Part shown: positions 14,633 to 22,356 of the stretch, piece by piece | Layout of the letters: each line of letters starts with the position of its first letter | Numbering within the stretch: the first letter of the stretch is position 1 | Assembly (NCBI GenBank): GCA_900540865.1 | Contig: UQHH01000031.1 | Location: 1 to 28,127, forward strand | DNA: 28,127 nucleotides | Source of the DNA: an uncultured Oscillospiraceae bacterium | GTDB lineage: Bacteria > Bacillota > Clostridia > Oscillospirales > Acutalibacteraceae | Direction: 5' to 3' | Translations under genes and position numbers: made by a program | Notes under the pieces: model-generated | Told to the model about the DNA's origin: nothing | Databases searched by the model: none | The model's input: only the letters and a program-made list of their open reading frames with translations

Positions 14633-15648
14633 GACTCAGCGATTTTATTAAGAGCAAAGCTGCCGCGATTGCAATTTTCCTGTTTGTTGACTGTTTCATG
14701 GCGCTGCTGCTGTGGGTTTACAGCATGAACACGCAGGGCATTATATTTGCCTGCGCGGTGATTACACTGGCGTTTATCGCGGCACTCGTAATTGAATACC
14801 TGCCCCGGCGCAAATATTACAACCAGGTGGAAGAAACACTTCGGTCGATTGAAAAGAAATACCTGCTTGCCTCGTTCCTGGACGAGCCCGAATTTTATGA
14901 AGGCCGTATTTTCAGCGGCTCTATCGAACAGCTAAGCAGAGCAATGAATGATGAAATAGCAAAATACAAGACCGCTTCAAAGGAATACAGGGAATACATT
15001 GAGCTGTGGATTCACGAAGTAAAAACGCCGATTGCGTCATCGCGCCTGATTCTCGAGAATAACCCGTCGCCCGCCGCCGAAGGTTTGGGAGAGGAGCTCG
15101 ACGCCATCGACTACTATCTGGAGCAGGCGCTGTTTTATTCGCGCAGTACGGATGTGCAGAAGGACTATATTATAAAGGAAACAGGCCTGTTCGATGTGGT
15201 AAACCAGGTAATCCGCCGCAACGCAAGGCATTTTATCCGGGATAAAATTAAGCTGGAGCTTGAAAAACGTGATATTACGGTGTTTACCGATGAAAAATGG
15301 CTGGAATACATTTTGAACCAAATCGTGGTCAACAGCATCAAATACCGCAGAGAGCAGGGCGCGGTAATCTCTATTTATGCGCAGGAACGCCAAAACGCTG
15401 TTTCGCTTTTTATCCGTGACAACGGAATCGGCATTTCTAGAAAAGATATCGGGCGTGTTTTTGAAAAGGGGTATACGGGCATTACTGGACGTGAATACAA
15501 GAAAGCGACCGGAATCGGCCTTTACCTTGTCAAAAAGTTAAGCGATAAGCTCGGGCTTTCCGTTGGGATTGTATCGGAAGAAGGCAAAGGAACGACCTTA
15601 GAGCTTGTCTTTCCGAAAACAGACATTGCGGATCTTACAAAATCGTAA
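14629..15648 (+). CDS. BceS-like intramembrane-sensing histidine kinase
   Basis: A 339-residue sensor kinase with two N-terminal membrane helices (about 11-30 and 37-57) joined by only a few residues. This is the intramembrane-sensing layout in which the signal comes from the partner ABC transporter rather than a ligand domain. The phospho-acceptor is H129 in LWIHEVKTPIASSR. The N box is N230/N235 (LNQIVVNSIKYR), G1 is DNGIGI (264-269), the F box lies near GRVFEKGYTG, and G2 is GIGLYLVKKL. The conserved EVKTP phosphatase motif suggests dual kinase/phosphatase activity. The end of the gene overlaps a putative regulator-binding site for the downstream transporter promoter. Confidence 0.93.
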   Translation: MRLSDFIKSKAAAIAIFLFVDCFMALLLWVYSMNTQGIIFACAVITLAFIAALVIEYLPRRKYYNQVEETLRSIEKKYLLASFLDEPEFYEGRIFSGSIEQLSRAMNDEIAKYKTASKEYREYIELWIHEVKTPIASSRLILENNPSPAAEGLGEELDAIDYYLEQALFYSRSTDVQKDYIIKETGLFDVVNQVIRRNARHFIRDKIKLELEKRDITVFTDEKWLEYILNQIVVNSIKYRREQGAVISIYAQERQNAVSLFIRDNGIGISRKDIGRVFEKGYTGITGREYKKATGIGLYLVKKLSDKLGLSVGIVSEEGKGTTLELVFPKTDIADLTKS

Positions 15649-15660
15649 GGTGTTTGTAAG
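15634..15660 (+). promoter_or_regulatory. Putative BceR-like binding site
   Basis: An inverted repeat CTTAC-N6-GTAAG (15634-15649) contains TTACA-N4-CGTAA, one base from the TnACA-N4-TGTAA motif I recall for BceR-type regulators. A third GTAAG half-site (15656-15660) follows 11 bp after the second. It overlaps the bceS stop codon and ends 9 bp before the proposed -35. Confidence 0.55.
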
Positions 15661-15669
15661 GCAAAACGA

Positions 15670-15698
15670 TGGATATAAATTTCTTCTACTGTTATAAT
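15670..15698 (+). promoter_or_regulatory. Promoter of the bceAB-like genes
   Basis: A perfect TATAAT (15693-15698) with a poor -35 (TGGATA, 15670-15675) at 17 bp. A weak -35 behind an upstream repeat is what an activator-dependent promoter looks like, so induction by the adjacent regulator is likely. Confidence 0.65.
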
Positions 15699-15755
15699 CA
15701 GTACCGTAGTCCAATAGGGACACAGAAGGTATATGAAAAACAGGAGGAGATTTAC

Positions 15756-16523
15756 ATGGACGATATTTTACGAGTGGAGCACCTTGAAAAGTACTACGGG
15801 ACAAAGGGTAACGTCACAAAAGCGGTGGATGACATCAGCTTTTTTGTCGACCAGGGCGAATACGTAGGAATTATGGGTGCGTCCGGCAGCGGCAAGACGA
15901 CGCTTTTAAACTGTATCTCTACAATCGATACGGTTACATCGGGCAAAATTTATATCAACGGCAAGGACATTACGCATTTGAATTCCAAGAGCCTGTCGAA
16001 ATTCCGCCGCGACGAGCTAGGCTTTATTTTCCAGGATTTTAACCTGCTCGACACCTTGACCGCTTATGAGAACATAGCGCTGGCGCTCACCATTACCAAG
16101 ACGCCGGCAAGGGACGTCGACCCGCGCGTCCGCCGTGTGGCGCGCGCGCTTTCCATCGAGGATATTTTAAACAAATATCCGTACCAGCTGTCAGGAGGAC
16201 AGAAGCAAAGGGTGGCAAGCGCCAGGGCGATTATTACGAACCCGTCGCTCGTGCTCGCGGACGAGCCGACCGGCGCGCTCGATTCCAAGTCGGCGCGGAT
16301 GCTGCTTGACAGCTTCGACACGCTCAATAAACAATTGAACGCCACCATCCTGATGGTTACGCACGACGCGTTTACCGCGAGCCACTGCAAGCGCATCCTG
16401 TTTATCAAGGACGGCAAGCTCTTCAACGAAATCATCCGCGGCAACGACACGAGAAAAGAATTTTTCAGTAAAATCATTGAAGTTGTGACGCTTCTCGGAG
16501 GTGACAACGACAATGTTTTATAA
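15756..16523 (+). CDS. BceA-like ABC transporter ATPase
   Basis: A 255-residue ATPase of the MacB/BceA type. Walker A is GASGSGKTT (41-49), the Q-loop is Q93 (FIFQDFNLLD), the signature is LSGGQKQR (145-152), Walker B is LVLADEPTGALD with E170, and the switch histidine is H203 (VTHD). It pairs with the following FtsX-like permease to remove or shield lipid II-cycle targets from antimicrobial peptides and to report flux to BceS. The frame opens at 15669, but AGGAGG lies 8 nt before the ATG at 15756 and homologues start here. It overlaps the permease gene by 11 nt. Confidence 0.94.
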   Translation: MDDILRVEHLEKYYGTKGNVTKAVDDISFFVDQGEYVGIMGASGSGKTTLLNCISTIDTVTSGKIYINGKDITHLNSKSLSKFRRDELGFIFQDFNLLDTLTAYENIALALTITKTPARDVDPRVRRVARALSIEDILNKYPYQLSGGQKQRVASARAIITNPSLVLADEPTGALDSKSARMLLDSFDTLNKQLNATILMVTHDAFTASHCKRILFIKDGKLFNEIIRGNDTRKEFFSKIIEVVTLLGGDNDNVL

Positions 16524-18549
16524 GCTTGCTTTTCAAAACGTTAAAAAGAGCATCCGGGACTATACCATATATTTCCTGACGCTGACCTTCGGCGTATGCC
16601 TGTTTTACGCGTTCAATTCGCTCGACAGCCAGGCGGTTATGCAGAAGCTTACCTCGGACAGCAGGGACATTATGGATATGCTCGTCAATATGCTCGGCGG
16701 CATTTCGGTATTTATCTCCGTTATTCTCGGCTTCCTTATTATTTATGCCAACCGCTTTTTGATGAAGCGCCGCAAAAAAGAGCTGGGCGTTTACATGACG
16801 CTCGGTATGCGGAAATTTACGATTTCCAGAATTTTGACGATTGAAACGCTCGTCATCGGTATCTTTTCGCTCGCTGTGGGGCTAATCGCCGGTGTGTTCG
16901 CGGCGCAGGGCCTTTCTGTGCTGACGGCGCAGATGTTTGAGGTACGCCTTGACGAATTCCATTTTGTGTTCTCGAATGCCGCGCTTATCAAGACATTGAT
17001 TTATTTCGGCATTATCTTCCTTATCGTTATGCTGTTCAACGGCATCACGGTGTCGAAATTCAAGCTTATCGACCTGCTCAACGCCTCAAAGAAAAACGAG
17101 ACGCTCAGGGTCAAAAGCCTTTGGGTTTCAGTCGTGCTCTTTATACTTTCCATCGCCTGCCTTGCGACAGCCTATACCGTTATTATCCAGGTCGGGCTGT
17201 TTGCATGGAACAGCACGGTGCTGATGTGCATTATCCTAGGCATTATCGGGACGTTTTTATTCTTCCTTTCCCTGTCAGGCTTTTTGCTGCGCGCGGTCAA
17301 GGGCTGTAAGTCCCTTTATTATAATGGACTCAATATGTTTATCCTGCGCCAAATCAATTCCAAGGTGACGACGACGTTCATCTCTATGACGCTCATTTGC
17401 CTGATGCTTTTCGTTACAATTTGCGTGCTGTCCTCCGGCAAGGGTATTGCCGATACGTCGTCGGCTACGCTCAAGGAGGTTACGCCTTACGATGTGACGG
17501 TATATAATTTCTACGATGACGAAAGCGTGGAAGAGGGCAGAGACCTGCGCGGCTATTTTGTAAAAATGCTTGAGGAAGCGGGCGCGCTTGACGACGATAT
17601 TGTCAAGGAATACGCATCTCTTGAAATTTATGAGACAGATTTGCAGTATAGACAGCTCTTTAAGTACTACGGTAAAGAGTTGAACGGGCAAGTTTCAAAC
17701 GAGGTATATGAAAGACAGATGGAATACCACCCGGAGGTAATTCCCGTATCCCAGTTCAACGAAGCGCTCAAGCTCCAGGGAAAGGACCCAATCACACTTT
17801 CCGGCAATCAGGCGGCCATTGTCTGTAATTACGCTGAAAACATGCCCGCGTACGAAGAACTGATTAAAAACGGCGGTACGATTACGATTTTCGGCGAGGA
17901 ATATACGCTTTATCCCACATTGGTAGAGGCCGCCTATTATACCACAGCAGCGCCTTCCATAGCGGGCAGCGTAATCGTCCCCGACGAGACGGTCAAGGAG
18001 CTACTTACCCCGAGCAGGGAATACGTGAACGTCCAGCTGAGAGGGAATGTCGAAGAAAACAGCCGGATTTTCTCTGAACGCTGTAACACGATAGAGCCGG
18101 AACAATCGAATTATTACACAACGAGCGAGTGCATTACAAAAACGCTGATGTATGAACAGAGCAAGGGCATGAGCGTTGTAGCGACGTATATCGCCATTTA
18201 TATCGGCATCATTTTCCTGATAACGAGCGCCGCCATCCTCGCGCTCCAGCAGCTGAGCGAAAGCTCCGACAACCAGGAACGTTACCGCCTGCTGCGCAAA
18301 ATCGGCACCGACCCGAAGATGATTAACCGCTCGGTATTCATGCAGGTATTCATCACCTTCATGCTCCCGCTGCTGCTTGCAATCATCCATTCTATCGTCG
18401 GCATCACGGTAGCTAACCAGGTAATCCAGGTATTCGGAAAAGTCGACGCGCTTGGCGGAATCATCGCTGCTGCGGCCGCAATTGTCCTTGTGTACGGCGG
18501 CTATATGCTTGCAACCTACTTTGGCTGTAAGTCGATGGTTAAAAAATAA
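16513..18549 (+). CDS. BceB-like FtsX-family ABC transporter permease
   Basis: A 678-residue permease. About ten membrane helices are readable: one near residues 15-35, an FtsX-like block near 50-170, further helices to about 310, then a large extracellular domain of roughly 200 residues (about 315-525), and a C-terminal FtsX-like block from about 545. The extracellular domain between helices 7 and 8 is the hallmark of BceB and is thought to bind the peptide or target lipid. Segments SIRDYTIYFLTLTFGV and KRRKKELGVYMTLGM are family-typical. GGAGGTGA stands 8 nt before the ATG at 16513; a GTG at 16501 is less likely. Two terminator hairpins follow. Confidence 0.93.
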   Translation: MFYKLAFQNVKKSIRDYTIYFLTLTFGVCLFYAFNSLDSQAVMQKLTSDSRDIMDMLVNMLGGISVFISVILGFLIIYANRFLMKRRKKELGVYMTLGMRKFTISRILTIETLVIGIFSLAVGLIAGVFAAQGLSVLTAQMFEVRLDEFHFVFSNAALIKTLIYFGIIFLIVMLFNGITVSKFKLIDLLNASKKNETLRVKSLWVSVVLFILSIACLATAYTVIIQVGLFAWNSTVLMCIILGIIGTFLFFLSLSGFLLRAVKGCKSLYYNGLNMFILRQINSKVTTTFISMTLICLMLFVTICVLSSGKGIADTSSATLKEVTPYDVTVYNFYDDESVEEGRDLRGYFVKMLEEAGALDDDIVKEYASLEIYETDLQYRQLFKYYGKELNGQVSNEVYERQMEYHPEVIPVSQFNEALKLQGKDPITLSGNQAAIVCNYAENMPAYEELIKNGGTITIFGEEYTLYPTLVEAAYYTTAAPSIAGSVIVPDETVKELLTPSREYVNVQLRGNVEENSRIFSERCNTIEPEQSNYYTTSECITKTLMYEQSKGMSVVATYIAIYIGIIFLITSAAILALQQLSESSDNQERYRLLRKIGTDPKMINRSVFMQVFITFMLPLLLAIIHSIVGITVANQVIQVFGKVDALGGIIAAAAAIVLVYGGYMLATYFGCKSMVKK

Positions 18550-18578
18550 TTTGCTTACAACACACTTCCAACATACAA

Positions 18579-18625
18579 AACGCAGAAGGCGCGCGGGTCA
18601 ACCGTGCGCCTTCTGCGTTAAATTA
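18579..18625 (+). terminator. First terminator-like hairpin after the bce operon
   Basis: A 14-bp perfect stem (18579-18592 with 18606-18619, AACGCAGAAGGCGC and complement) with a 13-nt loop. Its tail is A/T-rich but poor in T, so termination may be partial. Confidence 0.6.
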
Positions 18626-18635
18626 TAAAAAGCAA

Positions 18636-18684
18636 AAAGAAAGAGGCGTACGAATTACCAGTTCGCACGCCTCTTTCTTTTCTT
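18636..18684 (+). terminator. Second terminator hairpin after the bce operon
   Basis: A 14-bp perfect stem (18636-18649 with 18667-18680, AAAGAAAGAGGCGT and complement) with an inner CGAA/TTCG pair and a T/C-rich 3' side. Two strong hairpins in tandem isolate the operon from the structured region that follows. Confidence 0.7.
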
Positions 18685-18747
18685 CCGGAAGACGACCGAG
18701 AAATCAGGAGAGATTACCGTTCATCATTGGCTTGTACCGGAGAAAAC

Positions 18748-18850
18748 ACCATTCATTTCAAAATCCCAAATCTTACTTCCTTAAAGTAATCCTTATTGTT
18801 TTACCACTGGTTCAAAAAAACCGTACCATTATCTCAAGAAATCCCAAATT
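18748..18850 (+). repeat. Imperfect direct repeat pair, about 77-bp spacing
   Basis: A roughly 24-bp segment (ACCATT, then TCAA, then AAATCCCAAAT) occurs at about 18748-18771 and again at about 18825-18849. The pair flanks nothing recognisable and immediately precedes the structured element. It could mark a past rearrangement. Confidence 0.45.
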
Positions 18851-18857
18851 ATAGAAA

Positions 18858-19037
18858 GCGGGAACCCCGCATATGTTCGAGCGGTGCCTTTCCGGCAAGC
18901 GCCTTGCCGGAAAGGCTGTAGAAAAAGAGGTGATTGTATGTTTTACTATACCCGACTGTCGTCCGATACCTTCTAGCGAATGGGCAGATATGGGGAAATA
19001 TCTGCCGGTTCGTTGGAAGGTATATATGAAAAAGTGA
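18858..19037 (+). promoter_or_regulatory. Orphan attenuator-like structured leader element
   Basis: In order: a small hairpin GCGGG/CCCGC (18858-18870); a perfect 14-bp hairpin (18886-18899 with 18903-18916); a Shine-Dalgarno AGAGGTGA (18926-18933); a 12-codon ORF (18938-18976); a long nested hairpin (18966-19023) pairing ATACCTTC with GAAGGTAT, CGAA with TTCG and GGCAGATAT with ATATCTGCC; and ATG AAA AAG TGA at 19026-19037, whose Shine-Dalgarno GGAAGG (19015-19020) lies in the 3' arm of the hairpin. The leader stop codon lies in the 5' part. This is the layout of translational attenuators such as ermC leaders, but no intact gene follows. It may be a remnant or a stand-alone RNA. Confidence 0.6.
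18938..18976 (+). CDS. Putative 12-residue leader peptide MFYYTRLSSDTF
   Basis: A short ORF with a very good ribosome site (AGAGG, 7 nt before the ATG). Its last three codons and stop enter the 5' arm of the following hairpin, so translation would disrupt that hairpin. Position and size fit a regulatory leader peptide. I do not recognise the peptide. Confidence 0.5.
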   Translation: MFYYTRLSSDTF

Positions 19038-19126
19038 TAGGCATTTTTTGTTTGTCCTTATCGACAACTATATCTTATGGAAAATGAAAACGAAAAGCAA
19101 GGAGTTTTGCCTATTGTGTCCCGTAT

Positions 19127-19163
19127 CGTGTCAATTCTGGAATTACACGTGTCAATTTGGGAA
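19127..19163. promoter_or_regulatory. 21-bp-period direct repeat, possible LytTR site
   Basis: Two 16-bp copies (CGTGTCAATT-NN-GGAA at 19127-19142 and 19148-19163, 14 of 16 identical) have a period of 21 bp, two helical turns. This spacing is typical of targets of LytTR-type regulators, and such a regulator is encoded at 20.7 kb. On the minus strand a weak TTGCTT-17-TAAGAT pair (about 19072-19100) lies beyond the repeat. Confidence 0.4.
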
Positions 19164-19192
19164 AAGAAAAAATCCCCGGCGGTTTACGCCGG
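19164..19192 (-). terminator. Terminator of the GHKL kinase gene
   Basis: The stem CCCCGGCG/CGCCGGGG (about 19174-19181 and 19187-19194) lies just after the kinase stop codon, with a minus-strand tail ATTTTTTCTTTT. Confidence 0.85.
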
Positions 19193-19203
19193 GGGTGTAA
19201 TCA

Positions 19204-20499
19204 TTACCGTTCGTTTGGAAGGCGCAGGATAAAGTGGATGATGTCGTCGTGGATTTCGGGATAAATCATCCCGCCGTAGGATTCCGTAATGCGCAGTATG
19301 GTGTTTAAGCCGATTCCATCGTGCCGCCGTTTGGTCGTATACTTGTCGTTGAACATGTGGTTTACATTTTGTACAAGCGGGTCGAAGCGGTTTGAAATAT
19401 CAATTACGGTCATATTGTCAGCCTTGCTGATTTTTAGCCGGATACCGTACTGATTGTCCTTGTTGCGCCTGATTTCGTCTATTGCGTTTTGAATCAGATT
19501 GCCTAGAATCCTGTTGAGGTCATAGGGCGTTACGGTCAATTCCTTCATATCGTAAAGGACCTCGATATCCATACCGATGCCCGCGCTCTCCGCCTCCTCA
19601 CGAAAGCCGTGCAGCATGGCGCTGATAATTGGGCTGTGTACGGGAAGCACGTCGTTGACCGCGTTTGATTCCCGCACCATAGTCGCGACATATTCCTTGC
19701 ACTGGTCGAAATTACCTGCCTCAACCAAGCCGCTGATTGCGTGCAGATGGACGTTGAAGTCATGGCGCTGGGAACGGATGACCTTCATAAACTGCTCTAG
19801 GTTCTGCTGGTAGCGCAGATTGCGCGCGTTGATGTCGTGCAGGATACAATATTCGACAAGTACTTTAATCAGCAGGAAAAACAGTACGATTAAAACAGCC
19901 GAAATCAGCGTTAGAGCCGCGTTTTGTACGACGTCGTTTTTCCCGGCTCCTGAATAAATGGCAATCATGGTCAAAAGGTTGATAATAATAAACAGCGCGA
20001 AAACGGAATAGCGGTTTCGCTTGACCGCCTTGTCGTCCGGCTCAAAAAAGTCCTTAATCCAATTACTTTTAAAGATTGTAATATTGCACCGGTAAAAGAT
20101 GATGAACAGCGCGCAGAGCAGGCATGCGTACAGCGCCAGGCAAATCATGATAAATAAATCGTCCGTCAGGCTTGCGACGAGCGCGCCGAAAATATTAAAA
20201 TGCATCAGCGCCGAGAATGTAATAGAACCGCTCAGGATAATTTCCATGACATGGCGCTTGGTGGAAAGCATTCTCATGCCGGCCCACAAAAGGACGGTAA
20301 CCGCCGCGACCGCCAGTTCAAAATTACCTTTCAATATAATAATGGTACCTGTATTGAACGCGCCGAACAGAAGGCATAGAAGAATATCCCAGATACGCGG
20401 CTTCGTATTGATAAATAGGGTAATCACCATAATCAATGTGATGGACAGCCCGTAGAGGCATATCTCGGAAATAACAAACGGAGTAAATACAGAACTCAT
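19204..20499 (-). CDS. AgrC/VirS-like GHKL sensor histidine kinase
   Basis: A 431-residue kinase with about six N-terminal membrane segments in the first 215 residues, then a coiled connector and a GHKL-type catalytic core. The phospho-acceptor is H246 in RSQRHDFNVHLHAISGLVE. The N box is N334/N338 (ILGNLIQNAIDEI), and the G2 box is DGIGLNTILRITESYGG. This is the AgrC/ComD layout, usually sensing an extracellular peptide. AAAGGAGG stands 8 nt before the ATG. It is divergent from the LytTR regulator gene at 20724, its likely partner. No agrB/agrD-like pheromone genes are in the window, so the signal may be encoded elsewhere or be different. Confidence 0.92.
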   Translation of the reverse strand: MSSVFTPFVISEICLYGLSITLIMVITLFINTKPRIWDILLCLLFGAFNTGTIIILKGNFELAVAAVTVLLWAGMRMLSTKRHVMEIILSGSITFSALMHFNIFGALVASLTDDLFIMICLALYACLLCALFIIFYRCNITIFKSNWIKDFFEPDDKAVKRNRYSVFALFIIINLLTMIAIYSGAGKNDVVQNAALTLISAVLIVLFFLLIKVLVEYCILHDINARNLRYQQNLEQFMKVIRSQRHDFNVHLHAISGLVEAGNFDQCKEYVATMVRESNAVNDVLPVHSPIISAMLHGFREEAESAGIGMDIEVLYDMKELTVTPYDLNRILGNLIQNAIDEIRRNKDNQYGIRLKISKADNMTVIDISNRFDPLVQNVNHMFNDKYTTKRRHDGIGLNTILRITESYGGMIYPEIHDDIIHFILRLPNER

Positions 20500-20530
20500 A
20501 CGCTTCGCCTCCTTTGCGTTTTTCGTATCA

Positions 20531-20559
20531 ATTTTAACACAGGAAAGGATTTAATACAA
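20531..20559 (-). promoter_or_regulatory. Promoter of the GHKL kinase gene
   Basis: On the minus strand, TTGTAT (20554-20559) and TAAAAT (20531-20536) are 17 bp apart, about 30 bp before the start codon. The -35 is weak. Confidence 0.55.
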
Positions 20560-20659
20560 TATCCGGCTGGGCGGTTTCCATTTATTATGCAAAGAATACA
20601 ACCCCAAAATTGGAATAATGCAAAAGTCAACAGAAATTAAGACCCATTTGTGAATTTTG

Positions 20660-20688
20660 TTGCCAATATAAAAGCTTTATGTTATGAT
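20660..20688 (+). promoter_or_regulatory. Promoter of the LytTR regulator gene
   Basis: TTGCCA (20660-20665) and TATGAT (20683-20688) with a 17-bp spacer; each hexamer matches 5 of 6 consensus bases. It lies 35 bp before the TTG start. Confidence 0.8.
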
Positions 20689-20723
20689 GAAATTCATAAA
20701 AAACTGGGACAGGAGGGAGCGTT

Positions 20724-21482
20724 TTGGCTGACAGAATGATTAGGGCGTTGATTGTAGACGACGAAAAACCCGCGATGGACGCGACGATTTCCGCTTTGTC
20801 GAATTTCAGCCAGATTGAAATCGCAGCCGCTGTCAACAGCAGCGCCGGTATGATTGCGGCGCTGAAGGAAAAGAAAATAGACGTAGCGTTTCTTGACATT
20901 GAAATGCCGGAAAACAGCGGGTTTGAAATGGCGCAGTACATCGGCAAAAACTATCCCTCCGTTTTAATTATATTTGTTACGGGCCATGCAGGGTTTGCCC
21001 TTGACTGCTATGACTTTGAACCGGTCGATTTTCTAGTTAAGCCTATCAATCTGCTGCGCCTTGAACGCGCCGTCGGCAGGATAGAGAAGAAGCTCGCGGG
21101 CAAGGCGGGCAGCGACAGTCCGGTCAAGCAGACGAAAATCGGCATCCATTTTGAAGGCGGTTATCAAATCATCAGCATAGACAGCATTAAATATATTGAA
21201 AAAAAAGGAAGAAAAATTTTTCTGGAAACGGCCCAGGACGAAACACTGTTATCCAAATATTCACTCGGGCAGCTGGAATCGATGCTGACGGAGCACGGCT
21301 TTTTCCGCTGCCACCAGTCATTTATTATTCCGCTCTCGAATATAATATCTGTGCAAAACAATGTGTTCGGGAAGTCCTACTTTATCGAGCTCAAGGGTGT
21401 GAGCGAAAAAATCCCTCTAAGCAGGAACAAATATACGGAGCTGAAAGACCTATTAGCAAATAAAGGAATTTTATTTTGTTAA
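20724..21482 (+). CDS. LytTR-family response regulator (AgrA-like)
   Basis: A 252-residue regulator. The receiver has the acidic residues D12-D13-E14, phospho-acceptor D58 (AFLDIEMPENSGFE), T86 and K106 (FLVKPINL). A LytTR DNA-binding domain covers about 135-250 (IISIDSIKYIEKKGRKIFLE, then FFRCHQSFIIPLSNI and VSEKIPLSRNKYTELK). The start is TTG at 20724, because AGGAGG lies exactly 7 nt before it, whereas the in-frame ATG at 20736 is 19 nt away. It is divergent from the GHKL kinase with well-separated promoters, and they probably form one two-component system. Genes for a GNAT protein, a small protein and a ferredoxin follow closely. Confidence 0.92.
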   Translation: MADRMIRALIVDDEKPAMDATISALSNFSQIEIAAAVNSSAGMIAALKEKKIDVAFLDIEMPENSGFEMAQYIGKNYPSVLIIFVTGHAGFALDCYDFEPVDFLVKPINLLRLERAVGRIEKKLAGKAGSDSPVKQTKIGIHFEGGYQIISIDSIKYIEKKGRKIFLETAQDETLLSKYSLGQLESMLTEHGFFRCHQSFIIPLSNIISVQNNVFGKSYFIELKGVSEKIPLSRNKYTELKDLLANKGILFC

Positions 21483-21530
21483 TACTACAAGTGAATTTCT
21501 ATCAAACCTACGAAAGAACAGGGTGAGAAG

Positions 21531-22118
21531 ATGCTGACAACGAGACTCTTGCACGACGACGAGATTGCTGAGATTTACCGGACATATATGGTCAAGGATT
21601 TTGAGGTCGGGGAGCTAAAGCCGCTGACGCTGATATTGGAGCTAAAAAAAGAAAAGCTTTATTTTTGCTATGGGCTCTTCGATGAAGGAGAGCTGCGGGG
21701 ATACGCGTTCTTTATCGGCAGGAAGGAGGAAGGCTTCGTTCTGCTCGATTACTACGCTGTCTGCGCGTCTCAGCGCTCAATGGGCTACGGAAGTAAATTT
21801 TTGGAGCTTTTGACCGGGGAGCTTATCGATTTTAACGGGATAATCGCCGAGGTGGAGGACCCTGAAAAGGCGCGGGACGAAAACGATAAAAAACGCCGTT
21901 TGCGCAGGGTCGCCTTTTATGAACGCAATGGGTTTATTACGACCTCGCTTTACTGCTCGCTGTTCCGGCATTGCTACAACATTATGTTTTTGAACAGGGG
22001 AAACGGGGACTATTCGGACGCGCAAATTCACCGGTCGCTCGACCGGATTTACCACACGCTTTTCAACGACAAAATCTACAGTGAAAATGTTTCTTTAATT
22101 TCCCTGGAGGACGTATAA
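21531..22118 (+). CDS. GNAT-family N-acetyltransferase
   Basis: A 195-residue acyl-CoA-dependent acetyltransferase. The acetyl-CoA-binding motif A is visible as LLDYYAVCASQRSMGYGSKF (about 71-90, with the Q/R-x-x-G-x-G pattern), and the C-terminal core has AFYERNGFITT. The region after residue 150 is an extra tail. The substrate is unknown. AGGGTGAGAAG directly precedes the ATG. It lies 48 nt after the LytTR regulator and 40 nt before the next gene with no terminator between, so all are probably one transcript. Confidence 0.85.
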   Translation: MLTTRLLHDDEIAEIYRTYMVKDFEVGELKPLTLILELKKEKLYFCYGLFDEGELRGYAFFIGRKEEGFVLLDYYAVCASQRSMGYGSKFLELLTGELIDFNGIIAEVEDPEKARDENDKKRRLRRVAFYERNGFITTSLYCSLFRHCYNIMFLNRGNGDYSDAQIHRSLDRIYHTLFNDKIYSENVSLISLEDV

Positions 22119-22158
22119 ATTTTCCATATCCTGCAAACAATCATACAGGGTGATAATT

Positions 22159-22356
22159 ATGCAGGATATATTAAGCGAACTCCCGATGGGCTTTGGCATG
22201 GCGCTTGCCAGGAACACAGACGCAATGGAGCGTTTTGCCTCCCTTTCGGAACAGCAGCAGCAGGAAATCATCGGCAGGACGCACAGCGTACAGTCAAAAA
22301 AGGAAATGCAGCAGCTTGTCGATTCCCTTACTACCGGAGAGGGGGGAATGCTGTGA
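22159..22356 (+). CDS. Conserved 65-residue small protein, unknown function
   Basis: A soluble, helical, Gln/Glu-rich small protein: MQDILSELPMGFGMALARN, then DAMERFASLSEQQQQEII and SVQSKKEMQQLVDSL. I recognise this style as a widespread clostridial hypothetical protein, but no function is known to me. A GTG at 22150 overlaps the ribosome site AGGGTGA, so the ATG at 22159 is used. It overlaps the ferredoxin start by 4 nt (GTGA), implying coupled translation and perhaps a shared role. Confidence 0.8.
   Translation: MQDILSELPMGFGMALARNTDAMERFASLSEQQQQEIIGRTHSVQSKKEMQQLVDSLTTGEGGML

Noticed and set aside
18849..19067. Minus-strand 72-codon frame over the attenuator-like element
   Set aside because: No ribosome site; the frame is explained by the hairpin arms. 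Kept as a possible antisense transcript only.
18683..19203. Insertion sequence or integrative-element end
   Set aside because: There are hairpins and short direct repeats, but no terminal inverted repeats, target duplication, transposase or integrase was visible. A remnant cannot be excluded.
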